The notes below the pieces were generated by a model. It saw only the letters and a list, made by a program, of their open reading frames with translations, had not been told where the DNA came from and did not search any database. Of a DNA stretch of 64,000 nt, positions 52,618-60,966 are shown piece after piece. Each line of letters begins with the position of its first letter. Position 1 is the stretch's first letter. This DNA is from Pedobacter cryotolerans (GTDB lineage: Bacteria > Bacteroidota > Bacteroidia > Sphingobacteriales > Sphingobacteriaceae), in the NCBI RefSeq assembly GCF_005116475.1, contig NZ_SWBO01000001.1:310001-374000 (forward strand). Direction: 5' to 3'. The position numbers and the translations under genes were made by a program.

Positions 52618-53052
52618 TCAACTCTGTTTAATTCGTTTAGGCAAAAAGAACAAAATGATGCCTTTAAAGTTGGCTAATACATCCCATAATTTCCTGTTGC
52701 TATCTAAGTTGCTTTCTCCGCAGTCGATGATATCACTCCGTTTAATGATGAAGTTTGCAACACGCTCAATTAACTTCAACTTGATCAGTTTTTTCATCGC
52801 TCTTGCGAAATAACTAGCAAACACATGAGCCCAAATTTCTATAATTAAAGATTTATTGCTAACGTTCAATTCTTTAGCAAAAAGTAAAAAATAATCTTGT
52901 TTAATATAGTTTACCAATACTTCTGATCTATTTTTAATGTCTGAAGAAAGGAATTCTTTAAGGTAATGAGGATGTTTAATTTGAATTAACTGATCTCTAA
53001 AAACTACAAGAAGTTTGTGTCCGCTTAAGTGATAAATTTTTTCTGTTGGCAT
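52618..53052 (-). CDS. Hypothetical protein
   Basis: 144 residues, basic and helix-rich in its second half (SYFARAMKKLIKLKLIERVANFIIKRSD) with a basic C-terminus (FFLPKRIKQS). No signal peptide and no known motif recognised. It lies 47 bases upstream of the HAD gene on the same strand, so they may be co-transcribed. A -7-like element and a CAAACGTTTG palindrome lie about 90-105 bases upstream. Confidence 0.55.
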   Translation of the reverse strand: MPTEKIYHLSGHKLLVVFRDQLIQIKHPHYLKEFLSSDIKNRSEVLVNYIKQDYFLLFAKELNVSNKSLIIEIWAHVFASYFARAMKKLIKLKLIERVANFIIKRSDIIDCGESNLDSNRKLWDVLANFKGIILFFLPKRIKQS

Positions 53053-53139
53053 AAATTACTTTGTAGCTGTTATTAATATGGGTTGATAACTCTAGTAATT
53101 AATAATAGTTTTAATTTATATTTTGCAAGTTAAATTAAT

Positions 53140-53149
53140 CAAACGTTTG
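53140..53149. promoter_or_regulatory. Palindromic operator candidate CAAACGTTTG (left)
   Basis: Perfect 10-base palindrome with a central CG, in the context AATCAAACGTTTGCG, in the divergent region between the hypothetical gene at 52618 and the GH109-like gene. LacI-type regulators bind sites of this design. Confidence 0.5.
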
Positions 53150-53151
53150 CG

Positions 53152-53159
53152 CAAAGTTA
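53152..53159 (-). promoter_or_regulatory. Candidate -7 promoter element for the reverse-strand gene at 52618
   Basis: Reverse-strand TAACTTTG matches TAnnTTTG. The CAAACGTTTG palindrome would overlap the transcription start. Confidence 0.35.
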
Positions 53160-53219
53160 TACTGTTTAGTAAATGACATTATTTCTACCTTACATCATAT
53201 TATTTAATTTAGATCACAA

Positions 53220-54566
53220 ATGGAAAGAAGAAATTTTATCAAATCTGGGGCTTTAGCGGCTGCTGGTTTTACAATTTTACCTACTGGAACCTTATTTGCA
53301 AAAGACACTAAAAAAGTTAGACTTGGCTATATTGGCGTTGGCGCCAGAGGAATGAGTCATATTAGTGAAGGTTGCTTAAGAGAAGATGTAGAAATTGTTG
53401 CCATTTGTGATACACAAGAAAGTTCACTAAAGATTTGTAGAGAATTTATTGCAAAAAAGGGCAAGCCAGCTGCAAAAGAATATACTGGGAGCACCGATGC
53501 TTATAAAGAAATGATTGCCAGAAAAGATCTTGATGCGATCATTATATCTACACCTTGGCAATTTCATCATGCACAAGCCATCGATTCGATGAATGCTGGT
53601 AAATATGTAGGCTGCGAGGTAATTGCTGGATTAACGGTAAAAGAACATTGGGATATTGTAAATACTTCAGAAAAAACTGGAATGCCTTACATGACTTTAG
53701 AAAACGTTTGTTACCGTAGAGATGTAATGGCTGCATTAAACATGGTAAGACAAGGTTTGTTTGGAGAGCTTATTCATTTGGAGGGAGGTTATCAGCACGA
53801 TTTACGCGAGGTTTTGTTTAACGATGGTAAAAAATATTATGGAGGCGGGGTAGAGTATGGGCCAAAAGCTTTAAGTGAAGCACAATGGAGAACACAGTTT
53901 AATATCGATCAGGATGGAGATTTGTACCCAACACATGGTGCCGGACCAATTATGCAATATGCAGATATCAATAGAGGCAATCGCTTTACTAATTTAGTTT
54001 CATTTAGTTCTAAAGCTAAAGGTTTAGCTAATTATGTAGAAAGTAAATCTCCTGGTCATCCAAACGCAAAGCTTAATTATAAAAATGGTGATGTTACCAC
54101 TACATTAATTAATTGTGCCAATGGTGAAACAGTGATGTTATCTCACGATGTGCATTTGCCTCGCCCTTATTCTTTAGGGTTTAGAGTGCAAGGAACAAAC
54201 GGAATTTGGATGGATGTAAATAAATCGGTTCATATAGAAGGTAAATCAAAAGCTCATGGATGGGATCCAGCTAAAGAGTGGTTCGAAAAATACGATCATC
54301 CACTTTGGAAAAAATATGAAAAGGAAGCAGTTAGTGCTGGGCATGGAGGTATGGATTGGTTTGTCTTTAACGCCTTCGTTTCGGCAGTAAAAGATAAAAA
54401 GCAAACTCCTATAGATGTTTACGATTCTGTAACCATGAGTGTAATTACACCACTTTCTACAAAATCATTAAAAGAGGGCAACAAACCTCAAGAGTTCCCA
54501 GATTTTACTAAAGGGAAATGGAAAGATAGAAAAAATATGTTTGCACTAGATGATAGTGGATATTAA
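53220..54566 (+). CDS. GH109-like protein of the Gfo/Idh/MocA family (alpha-N-acetylgalactosaminidase type), Tat-exported
   Basis: NAD-dependent glycosidase fold: a twin-arginine signal (MERRNFIKSGALAAAGF), nucleotide-binding GYIGVGARGMSH, then the GH109 core YMTLENVCYRRDVMAALNMV, GELIHLEGGYQHDLREVLFN, WRTQFNIDQDGDLYPTHGAGP, DINRGNRF, LPRPYSLGFRVQGT and the active-site-like GHGGMDWF. 448 residues, the usual GH109 length. The folded protein and its NAD would be carried across the membrane by Tat. Likely substrate is a terminal alpha-GalNAc in an O-glycan, by family knowledge; actual specificity unproven. No export partner or glycan-uptake gene is adjacent. Confidence 0.85.
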   Translation: MERRNFIKSGALAAAGFTILPTGTLFAKDTKKVRLGYIGVGARGMSHISEGCLREDVEIVAICDTQESSLKICREFIAKKGKPAAKEYTGSTDAYKEMIARKDLDAIIISTPWQFHHAQAIDSMNAGKYVGCEVIAGLTVKEHWDIVNTSEKTGMPYMTLENVCYRRDVMAALNMVRQGLFGELIHLEGGYQHDLREVLFNDGKKYYGGGVEYGPKALSEAQWRTQFNIDQDGDLYPTHGAGPIMQYADINRGNRFTNLVSFSSKAKGLANYVESKSPGHPNAKLNYKNGDVTTTLINCANGETVMLSHDVHLPRPYSLGFRVQGTNGIWMDVNKSVHIEGKSKAHGWDPAKEWFEKYDHPLWKKYEKEAVSAGHGGMDWFVFNAFVSAVKDKKQTPIDVYDSVTMSVITPLSTKSLKEGNKPQEFPDFTKGKWKDRKNMFALDDSGY

Positions 54567-54581
54567 GATTTGTTTTGTTTG

Positions 54582-54612
54582 AAAATGAGCCGATTTATCG
54601 GCCATTTTTATT
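54582..54612 (+). terminator. Terminator after the GH109-like gene
   Basis: AAAATGAGCCG / CGGCCATTTTT, a bulged stem with five T. Confidence 0.65.
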
Positions 54613-54670
54613 TACAAGCTATTTTGTTTATCGTAAATTAAAAAGCACAGTAAATAAGCAACAGATCAAT

Positions 54671-54680
54671 CAAACGTTTG
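54671..54680. promoter_or_regulatory. Palindromic operator candidate CAAACGTTTG (right)
   Basis: Second exact copy, context AATCAAACGTTTGTG, downstream of the GH109-like gene. The shared flanks AATC and G(C/T)G exceed the palindrome itself. Confidence 0.45.
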
Positions 54681-54686
54681 TGTAAT

Positions 54687-54716
54687 AAAAATGGCGCCAT
54701 GTTAAAGCGCCATTTT
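54687..54716 (-). terminator. Intrinsic terminator after the gene at 54720 (reverse strand)
   Basis: On the reverse strand AAAATGGCGC / GCGCCATTTTT with a 9-base loop, ending in five T, 4 bases after the stop codon. Confidence 0.85.
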
Positions 54717-54719
54717 AAG

Positions 54720-55064
54720 TTAAAAAAGTTCTTGTTCGCTTCTTTCAGCTACGGGAATTTTCTTTAAAAAATCATCAAATGATGATCCTAAATTGTCTGA
54801 ATAAATACCGTAGGCATCCATCATATAGCCCGTATCTCCGTCCTTATCAATTGTTATATATACCACTGAACTATCTGCTGGGTCAGACATCCCTTCGAAA
54901 CGGTAGGTTTTTACAATAGTTAAATCTTCTGGTTTGTAAATTTTGTTTAAAGTAGCCGACTGCATTTTTCCATGATCAGTCATTTTAATTTCGTTATCTT
55001 TTCCTTTCAGTCTTAATTTTTCTAAAATCTGACTTAAAGTATTCATTTCTACTGGCTGTTCCAT
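54720..55064 (-). CDS. Small conserved Bacteroidota protein, function unknown
   Basis: 114 residues: MEQPVEMNTLSQILEKLRLK, then KTYRFEGMSDPADSSVVYIT and DAYGIYSDNLGSSFDDFLKK. The YRFEGMxDPxDSSVVYxI pattern belongs to small proteins that databases sometimes call phosphoribosylpyrophosphate synthetase; nothing in 114 residues can support that activity, so the label looks wrong. Cytoplasmic. Single gene with its own terminator. Confidence 0.65.
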   Translation of the reverse strand: MEQPVEMNTLSQILEKLRLKGKDNEIKMTDHGKMQSATLNKIYKPEDLTIVKTYRFEGMSDPADSSVVYITIDKDGDTGYMMDAYGIYSDNLGSSFDDFLKKIPVAERSEQELF

Positions 55065-55196
55065 AATATTAAAGGTTTATGTATTAAAAACAACTGCTAA
55101 TTAAATTGGTTTTTAATTTCGTTTTAATATTGCTGAAACAATTAAAAACTAATGGTTTATAATGTTGTTGTTTTATTGAACTAAAAATTTAATGAT

Positions 55197-55730
55197 ATGA
55201 AAAAATACTTAATGTTTACCGGATTAGGATTAGCGTTTGCATTTGCTTCTTGTACAAGTTCAACTACTGATAAAGAAGTTGCTAAGGCTTCATTAAACGC
55301 AACTGAAAACAATGCTTCAATTGGTTCTGTTAAATTTTACAACTTAGCAGATGGCAAAATGAAAATGGATTTAGAAATTGAATATGCGGCAAAAGCTGAT
55401 AGCACTGTAGCAGTTCATTTTCACGAGCATGGAGATTGCGGAAATATGGGCGAGAATGCGCATGGACATTGGAACCCAACTAATGAACCACATGGTAAAT
55501 GGGGTGGAGCAAGTTATCATTCTGGAGATATTGGGAATATTCAATTAGATAATAAAGGAAAAGCAACTTTAAGCGTAACTACCGATAGATGGAATATAAC
55601 TGAAGGCGATGTGAATAGCATTATTGGTAGAGGAATTATTGTGCATGGCGGTACAGATGATTATACTACACAACCAACAGGTAATTCTGGGCCAAGAGTT
55701 GGCTGCGGCGTTATTGAGGCTTCTAAATAG
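55197..55730 (+). CDS. sodC: Cu/Zn superoxide dismutase, lipoprotein
   Basis: Converts superoxide in the periplasm. Lipoprotein signal with lipobox FASC (MKKYLMFTGLGLAFAFASC), then the SOD fold: copper ligands HFHEHGDC (two His), AHGHWNP (bridging His), IVHGG (fourth His); zinc ligands in EPHGKW, YHSGD (His and Asp); disulphide Cys in GDCG and RVGCGVIE. All ligands are present. 177 residues. Single gene with terminator. Confidence 0.95.
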   Translation: MKKYLMFTGLGLAFAFASCTSSTTDKEVAKASLNATENNASIGSVKFYNLADGKMKMDLEIEYAAKADSTVAVHFHEHGDCGNMGENAHGHWNPTNEPHGKWGGASYHSGDIGNIQLDNKGKATLSVTTDRWNITEGDVNSIIGRGIIVHGGTDDYTTQPTGNSGPRVGCGVIEASK

Positions 55731-55748
55731 ATTTTTACAACCGAAAAC

Positions 55749-55788
55749 CAAGGGGATTGTCAGCTACAGCTGGTCAATCCCTTTTTTA
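55749..55788 (+). terminator. Intrinsic terminator after sodC
   Basis: GGGGATTGTCAGCT / AGCTGGTCAATCCC stem with one bulge on each side and six T. Confidence 0.85.
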
Positions 55789-55812
55789 TGTAATTTGAAT
55801 TGAAAGTGCATC

Positions 55813-56366
55813 ATGTTTAAAAACCTAAACAAGATGGCAGAATTAAACATTTCTCCGAGCGGCAAGGCCGTTAAGGGAAGAACCCAGAGACCACTTCCAA
55901 AAGTAGATTTAACCGCAATGGTTGATCTAGCATTTTTACTCATCACTTTTTTTATGTTGACTACTTCTCTCTCGAAGATGAAAGCCTGGATATTGCAAAG
56001 CCTGTAGCTGCTGAGCCACCAATTTTTGCAGATTATCCCGCCTCAAGAACCATGACCATCCTTTTAGGCAAAAATAGCCAAGCAGTTTATTACATGGGCG
56101 AAACTGAAAAAGCAGTAATGAAAATAGTGGATTTGAAAACGATTAAGACGGCAATTTTAGCTAACAAGCTGATGGTAGAAAAAACACATTCAACTCCAAT
56201 ATCCAAACAAATGTTGGTTGTCATCAAACCTACGGGTACTTCTAAATATAAAAACTTTGTAGCTATAGTTGATGAAATGAATATTACCAATATTCAGTCT
56301 TACGCGATTGATGATAAATATATTAACGATAAGGAAAAGGAGTTTATGAAGGGGAAAGGGATTTGA
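55813..56366 (+). pseudogene. Frameshifted ExbD/TolR-type biopolymer transport protein
   Basis: The first frame (55813-56007) codes the cytoplasmic start and the single membrane helix with the conserved Asp region (RPLPKVDLTAMVDLAFLLITFFMLTTSLSK). The reading then continues in another frame, open from about 55980 (DESLDIAKPVAAEPPIFADYP) through 56366, which codes the periplasmic domain (TMTILLGKNSQAVYYMGETEKAV). The two parts meet at about 55972-55983, consistent with one missing base. Either a sequencing error or a disabled ExbD; no ExbB or TonB gene is adjacent. Family: proton-driven TonB-ExbBD motor. Confidence 0.85.
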
Positions 56367-56451
56367 AATGAGCATATCTCCAAAAATTAGGGGACACGCT
56401 CATTAATTATTTCTGCTGATATTAGTGTTGAAAGTTATAATTTGACAAGAA

Positions 56452-56967
56452 CTACTTTATTTGTGAAAATGGATTAATTTCTGGCTTTAGTAGTATGATA
56501 TTTTTCTTTTTATTGAGGAGGTTAGTAGGAAATAATTCAGCAAACCCTTCCAGAAAGCCATTATCTAAATTAATATTCTTCTCGCCCATTCTTATATACA
56601 AAATAGGTAGTATCACAATACTATTGGCATACTCCGTGATAGGTTTAAAAGTTTTTAATTCTTGTGTAGGTTCTTTTTTGAGTTCAAAATACTGATTTAG
56701 CTTTGTTGTAACTATAGCTGTATCTATAGCACCATCGTTATTGATGCTTATACTAATTAACACTAATTGAGCATAGCCCTTGGGAGCTTCAATAAGTTTA
56801 TCAAAGTTAATAGCATTAATCATTGATTTGACAGCAAAAACCCTAAAGTATTCGTTCTTATTAAGTTTGCTATTCGCTAATGATAAATCCAATAAAATGT
56901 TATCGGTAACTTTTTGCGCCTTACTTTGAGTTGAAAATAATAGCAATAGGATGATTAAATATTTCAT
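56452..56967 (-). CDS. Hypothetical secreted protein downstream of the zincin lipoprotein
   Basis: 171 residues with a signal peptide (MKYLIILLLLFSTQSKAQ). The body has alternating hydrophobic segments (YAQLVLISISINNDGAIDTAIVT) and a moderately basic C-terminus; no family recognised. Its ATG is 3 bases after the stop of the zincin-like lipoprotein gene, so it is almost certainly its operon partner and shares its possible phase variation in transcription or translation coupling. Confidence 0.6.
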   Translation of the reverse strand: MKYLIILLLLFSTQSKAQKVTDNILLDLSLANSKLNKNEYFRVFAVKSMINAINFDKLIEAPKGYAQLVLISISINNDGAIDTAIVTTKLNQYFELKKEPTQELKTFKPITEYANSIVILPILYIRMGEKNINLDNGFLEGFAELFPTNLLNKKKNIILLKPEINPFSQIK

Positions 56968-56969
56968 AA

Positions 56970-58331
56970 TTAATTACAATAAGTGCCTGAACGATCCAAT
57001 AGATTGTTTTTGTTTTTATGTTTGCGATTGATTTCTACAATTTCTTCACGCTGATCATCAGTTATTTTAGTGTCGTCATTATAAAATGGTGTATCTTGAA
57101 GACCACCCCAGGCTAAACCCCATGCTTCTGGGTCGGACAGATTTGGGTAATTTAATTTTAACGCACCCGTCATTAAAATAATGTATTTTTCAGCCATATC
57201 TTGGTGTTCATCATGTGGTATTAGAAACATTCCTGTAGAGTTTTTTGGATAGGTTGCTTCTAAATAAGCATGTAATATTTCATGGTAGATTGTTGATAAA
57301 ATATACTCCTTTGAAGAAACATTTGGCAGGTTTTGATTGATGGTTATTACCCAAGAAACATTGCCATCCTTTCTACACCAACCATCATCTGTTCCAGTAT
57401 TTCCTTCAATAAATTGAAGATCTAAACCACCATATTCATTAGAAGTGCCAAATGTTTTATTAAGCATTGCTCCTATTGTTGTATTTGCTTGCTTACCAAT
57501 TGTAACACCTTCTTTTATACAAGGGGTGGTAGTACTGTCAGTAACACTTCTTTTAGGAGGACAATCCGTCAATCCGGTAGTACCACCAATACAAGTTTGG
57601 CAATCCTCGTTCCATGTAGCTGTGCCATTAACTACCTTATTACAATCAATGGTATAAGAATAATCTGTAGGGCTAGTGCCACCTCCACCCCCACCGTTTT
57701 TCAGTGTTATATCATTATTAGTATTGCCATCGCTATTGCCAAAACAATAGGTTTCGGAGCCAATAATTTGCGGATAATCCATCACATATCCATAATGGTT
57801 TATTGTAATGCAATATAGGCTTCTGGCAAAAGCTATTTTTCTGTAAGTAATTGCGTTATTTGAATAGATAGGTAGCATATCTCCATCAGCACCAAAAGCA
57901 AAACCCTGTTTAAATTTCCCGTTCCAATCTTCAATGGCAATAGTGCCAACAAATTTATTGCCCCTCGTTTTTTCGTCAGGTATAACTGTTACCCATTCTA
58001 CTTGTAGTTCTTGTAGTTTATTTTTATAAATCATCAAATAACTACTTTTCTCTAAACTATTAAATGTCTTGTCATTTTCTGGTTTCAGCAACATTTCATA
58101 GTCATACTTAATAGGCACAATTACAGCCTCTCCAATAGATATTTTTTTGATAGTCGCTTTATCCCACAACGGTATTTTATTAAGCGAGTGCCTCACATTG
58201 TTGTCATTTAATTTTGGCAGGTTTACAGTTTCATTTTCAAAAAAGCTACGGGCTTCGGTAATTAATTCTGTTTTTGTAAGCGGTAAATTTTGTCTGTCTT
58301 TTCTGCAAGAATTAATGAGCAGTAAAGCCAT
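56970..58331 (-). CDS. Zincin-like lipoprotein with HExxH motif, signal peptide split by a poly-G tract
   Basis: Mature part has an HExxH zinc-binding motif (IYHEILHAYL, His350-His354) followed by IPHDEHQDMAEKYI with further His (373, 376) as possible third ligands, as in small metallopeptidases. A Gly-rich stretch and a Cys-rich segment (DCNKVV ... EDCQTC ... DCPP, about 230-260) precede it. From 58331 the frame starts MALLLINSC, too short for a signal. Upstream, on the reverse strand, ATG at 58395 begins MKKHFT, but ten C (58379-58370) put it out of frame; with nine or twelve C it would read through PPLKKFNLCLILSIAMALLL into a complete lipoprotein signal. 453 residues from 58331. Operon with the next gene. 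Confidence 0.75.
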   Translation of the reverse strand: MALLLINSCRKDRQNLPLTKTELITEARSFFENETVNLPKLNDNNVRHSLNKIPLWDKATIKKISIGEAVIVPIKYDYEMLLKPENDKTFNSLEKSSYLMIYKNKLQELQVEWVTVIPDEKTRGNKFVGTIAIEDWNGKFKQGFAFGADGDMLPIYSNNAITYRKIAFARSLYCITINHYGYVMDYPQIIGSETYCFGNSDGNTNNDITLKNGGGGGGTSPTDYSYTIDCNKVVNGTATWNEDCQTCIGGTTGLTDCPPKRSVTDSTTTPCIKEGVTIGKQANTTIGAMLNKTFGTSNEYGGLDLQFIEGNTGTDDGWCRKDGNVSWVITINQNLPNVSSKEYILSTIYHEILHAYLEATYPKNSTGMFLIPHDEHQDMAEKYIILMTGALKLNYPNLSDPEAWGLAWGGLQDTPFYNDDTKITDDQREEIVEINRKHKNKNNLLDRSGTYCN

Positions 58332-58369
58332 AGCAATGCTTAAAATTAAGCAAAGGTTAAATTTTTTGA

Positions 58370-58379
58370 GGGGGGGGGG
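58370..58379. repeat. Homopolymeric G10 tract in the 5' coding region of the zincin-like lipoprotein
   Basis: Ten G on the + strand (ten C in the mRNA sense). Tract length decides whether ATG 58395 is in frame with the long reading frame. Such tracts change length by slipped-strand replication. Confidence 0.85.
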
Positions 58380-58395
58380 TAAAATGTTTCTTCAT

Positions 58396-58644
58396 AGTTG
58401 AGTTTGTTGGTTAGATTAAATAATATTAATCAAAACATAACAGAACTGCAAATTTTTTTTCCGCGTGGGTTTTAAAAGATTAGTTATGTGAGTTTAGTAA
58501 TTCAAAGTTTTCTTCTCACCGCATTATTAGATTTTGTATCGGCTTAGGATGGCCAATCGAGTTGGCAATGACGAAAGTATAACAAACTAAAAACCCTCCA
58601 AAACTTTCGCTTTGGAGGGTTCAATTATCTTTTCAAAAATATCC
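58396..58644. other. Intergenic region with degenerate repeat and reverse-strand terminator
   Basis: Holds GGATGGCCAATCGAGTTGGC followed by AATGACG (about 58547-58573), possibly a decayed GTCATTGC-type repeat, and the terminator at 58591-58621. No gene seen. Confidence 0.45.
58591..58621 (-). terminator. Intrinsic terminator after the PiT gene (reverse strand)
   Basis: On the reverse strand AACCCTCCAAA / TTTTGGAGGGTT with an 8-base loop and a T run. Confidence 0.85.
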
Positions 58645-59940
58645 TTATCCCAACAACGGATTAAGTATCCAATACACTATAGCAGCTAACAAAGCCGATA
58701 CAGGAATAGTTAACACCCAAGCCCAAATTAATTTAACTGTTACTCCCCATTTTACAGCAGAAACACCTTTAGTTAAACCAGAACCAATAATTGATCCTGT
58801 AATGGTGTGTGTTGTACTAACCGGAATTTTTAAATGCTCAGTAAAATATAAAGTTAAAGCACCAGCAGTTTCCGCAGTTACACCCTCAAAAGGTGTAACT
58901 TTGGTGATTTTTGAGCCCATGGTTTTTACAATTTTCCAACCACCACTTAATGTACCAGCAGCAATAGCGCTATAACAAGCTAATGGGATCCAGCCAGGCA
59001 TTTGACCTGCAAATTCTTCGCCATTTGGCCCTTTAGATGGTAAAACCACATGTAACCAACTTGGTAACGATTCCATGTTAACACCACTTGTATGTATGTA
59101 AACCACAACTGCTGCGGCAATAATTCCCATTACTTTTTGTGAATCATTACCACCATGCCCTAAGCTAAATGATGCAGAAGATAATAGTTGCATTTTTCTA
59201 AGCCATTGTGTTGACTGAGATAAATTTAAACTGCTAAAAATTAAACAGAAAAAACTAATAGATAAAACAATAAATCCAACTAAAAGCCATTTAATGTTGT
59301 GCGATTCTAGCATCACACTCCAAAACTGCGAGTCGAAACGAGGATTTTTTATTTCATTATAAAACAACATTTGTTCGGTAATAAACCATACCGTACCAAT
59401 TATTAATAAAGAAGAAAAAACCTTTGGCCAAATGCTCTTTTTTGCCGAGTGTAATAGCCAAATAGATATTCCGTATGATACAATAGCCCCAATTACAGGC
59501 GCTAAAACAATAAAACCAACAATAACCAAAACACCTGTTGGCATATCTCCAGCTTTACCCTCTTTGTACCAGTTAACCACATTAAAACCAGCATGTGCAA
59601 TTGCAGCGCCAGCAAAACCACCAATTAAAGTATGCGATGAGCTTGATGGAATACCAAACCACCACGTTAATAAATTCCAGGCAATTGCCGCGATAATACC
59701 TGCTAAAATTACAGTTAAGTTTATTTCCATGGTATTGGCAGTTTTTGCAACTGTATCTGCAACACCAAAACCAAAAACCCAATAAGCTAAAAAGTTAAAA
59801 AATGCTGCCCAAACCACAGCCTGAAAAGGGGTTAAAACCTTAGTTGCAACAATGGTAGCAATTGCATTAGCCGCATCATGAAAACCATTTATGTAATCAA
59901 ATACTAAAGCTAAACCAATAATAACAAGAAGTAAAGTCAT
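58645..59940 (-). CDS. pit: Inorganic phosphate transporter, PiT family
   Basis: Low-affinity metal-phosphate symporter of the inner membrane. 431 residues, about ten helices in two homologous halves carrying the PiT signatures: VFDYINGFHDAANAIATIVATKVL near the N-terminus, PSSSSHTLIGGFAGAAIAHAG, SFSLGHGGNDSQKVMGII, and PVSTTHTITGSIIGSGLTKG. ATG 59940 fits. It follows the DUF47 gene after 9 bases, a standard Bacteroidota pair in which DUF47 replaces PhoU. Confidence 0.95.
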   Translation of the reverse strand: MTLLLVIIGLALVFDYINGFHDAANAIATIVATKVLTPFQAVVWAAFFNFLAYWVFGFGVADTVAKTANTMEINLTVILAGIIAAIAWNLLTWWFGIPSSSSHTLIGGFAGAAIAHAGFNVVNWYKEGKAGDMPTGVLVIVGFIVLAPVIGAIVSYGISIWLLHSAKKSIWPKVFSSLLIIGTVWFITEQMLFYNEIKNPRFDSQFWSVMLESHNIKWLLVGFIVLSISFFCLIFSSLNLSQSTQWLRKMQLLSSASFSLGHGGNDSQKVMGIIAAAVVVYIHTSGVNMESLPSWLHVVLPSKGPNGEEFAGQMPGWIPLACYSAIAAGTLSGGWKIVKTMGSKITKVTPFEGVTAETAGALTLYFTEHLKIPVSTTHTITGSIIGSGLTKGVSAVKWGVTVKLIWAWVLTIPVSALLAAIVYWILNPLLG

Positions 59941-59949
59941 GTGTTAAGC

Positions 59950-60591
59950 TTAAGCGTTTTTAACCAAAATAGATTCCAAAACATTCGCTGCATCCTCACA
60001 TTTGTCGGTTGCAATTTCAAGCGTTTGTAAAACTTCTTTTTGTTTAATTAATTCTATAGCGTTTGTTTCAAATTCAAATAAACGGGCAATAGCTAAATTA
60101 CAAACGTAATCTGCTTGGTTTTCTGCACTATTAATTCTCACACAGGCATCAGCAATTACACGGATGTTTTTAAAGCTTCTCAATTCTTTAATTGCCTTCT
60201 CTAAATCGCTACACATTTCTACTAGAAGTTCTGCTAATTTCACCATTGCATCGCCAATATTAGTTACTTGGTAAAGCTCAATATTACCCGCCGATGCATG
60301 AATATAATCTGCAATATCATCAATAGCAGAAGCTAAAGTATGTATGTCTTCTCTATCAAAAGGAGTAATAAAATTCTTGCTTAACTCAATAAAAATGGTG
60401 TGGGTAATGTCATCACCAACATGTTCAAGGCGTTCAACTTCTTTAATCGCTTCTTTTCTGCGTTCTAAATCTGTAGTGGTAACAACAACCAACAAAGCCT
60501 CGGCAATTTTTAAAACATTGCTCCCAGCCTGTTCAAATAAAGGTTGAAATTTTTTGTCTTTAGGTGTAAAGAAGGTAAATATACTATTCAT
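59950..60591 (-). CDS. DUF47/PhoU-like protein (TIGR00153 type)
   Basis: 213 residues, all helical, with the PhoU-like pattern FTPKDKKFQPLFEQAGSNVLKIAEAL, VERLEHVGDDITHTIFIEL and FITPFDREDIHTLASAIDDIADYIHASAGN, whose acidic residues can bind metal clusters. It is co-transcribed with the PiT gene and thought to control phosphate uptake. A short leader follows a -7 element at 60610 and tandem GTTAAG repeats at 60626-60647. Confidence 0.93.
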   Translation of the reverse strand: MNSIFTFFTPKDKKFQPLFEQAGSNVLKIAEALLVVVTTTDLERRKEAIKEVERLEHVGDDITHTIFIELSKNFITPFDREDIHTLASAIDDIADYIHASAGNIELYQVTNIGDAMVKLAELLVEMCSDLEKAIKELRSFKNIRVIADACVRINSAENQADYVCNLAIARLFEFETNAIELIKQKEVLQTLEIATDKCEDAANVLESILVKNA

Positions 60592-60966
60592 CTTAATTTA
60601 AATATGTTGCAAAGCTACAACCTCAATGTTAAGTTAATGTTAAGTTATAAATATAATAGCAGTAGTTAATATAGATTAGTTTTTTGTAGAAAAACAAAGT
60701 CACTATCTCGTAGCAATAGCAGTCCCGCCATTAATTCCAATCTTTTTGGTGGTTAATTAAAGTTTGTCAATAAACAGGAGAGTATTGCAAGCAATTATCG
60801 TAAGATCATTTTGGCAAAATAAAAAGTATTTTCATACTGTCGGGTTTATATTTTAAAGCTAGTAGTTTTTGGCTTCATCAAACAAGCGCTTTAAAAAAAC
60901 CTGAGTTTCTTTAACTTAATTCAAGCCTACATTTTATCAAAAATTTTAAAAACTACCTATATTAAT
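60592..60966. other. 375-base intergenic region upstream of DUF47-pit and after the kinase gene
   Basis: Contains the promoter and tandem repeats of the DUF47 operon (60610-60647). I saw no gene or terminator in the remaining AT-rich stretch up to the kinase stop. Confidence 0.45.
60610..60647 (-). promoter_or_regulatory. DUF47-pit promoter with an 11-bp tandem repeat (candidate Pho box)
   Basis: On the reverse strand, TAGCTTTG (60617-60610) matches the -7 consensus. In place of a -33 box lies ATGTTAAGTTA repeated exactly twice (+ strand 60626-60647), period 11 bp, that is CTTAAC-N5-CTTAAC toward the gene. OmpR/PhoB-type activators bind such repeats right before the -10/-7 region. Confidence 0.65.

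Noticed and set aside
58147..58401. Forward frame across the G10 tract
   Set aside because: Antisense to the zincin-like lipoprotein; the reverse strand shows the signal peptide and HExxH motif.
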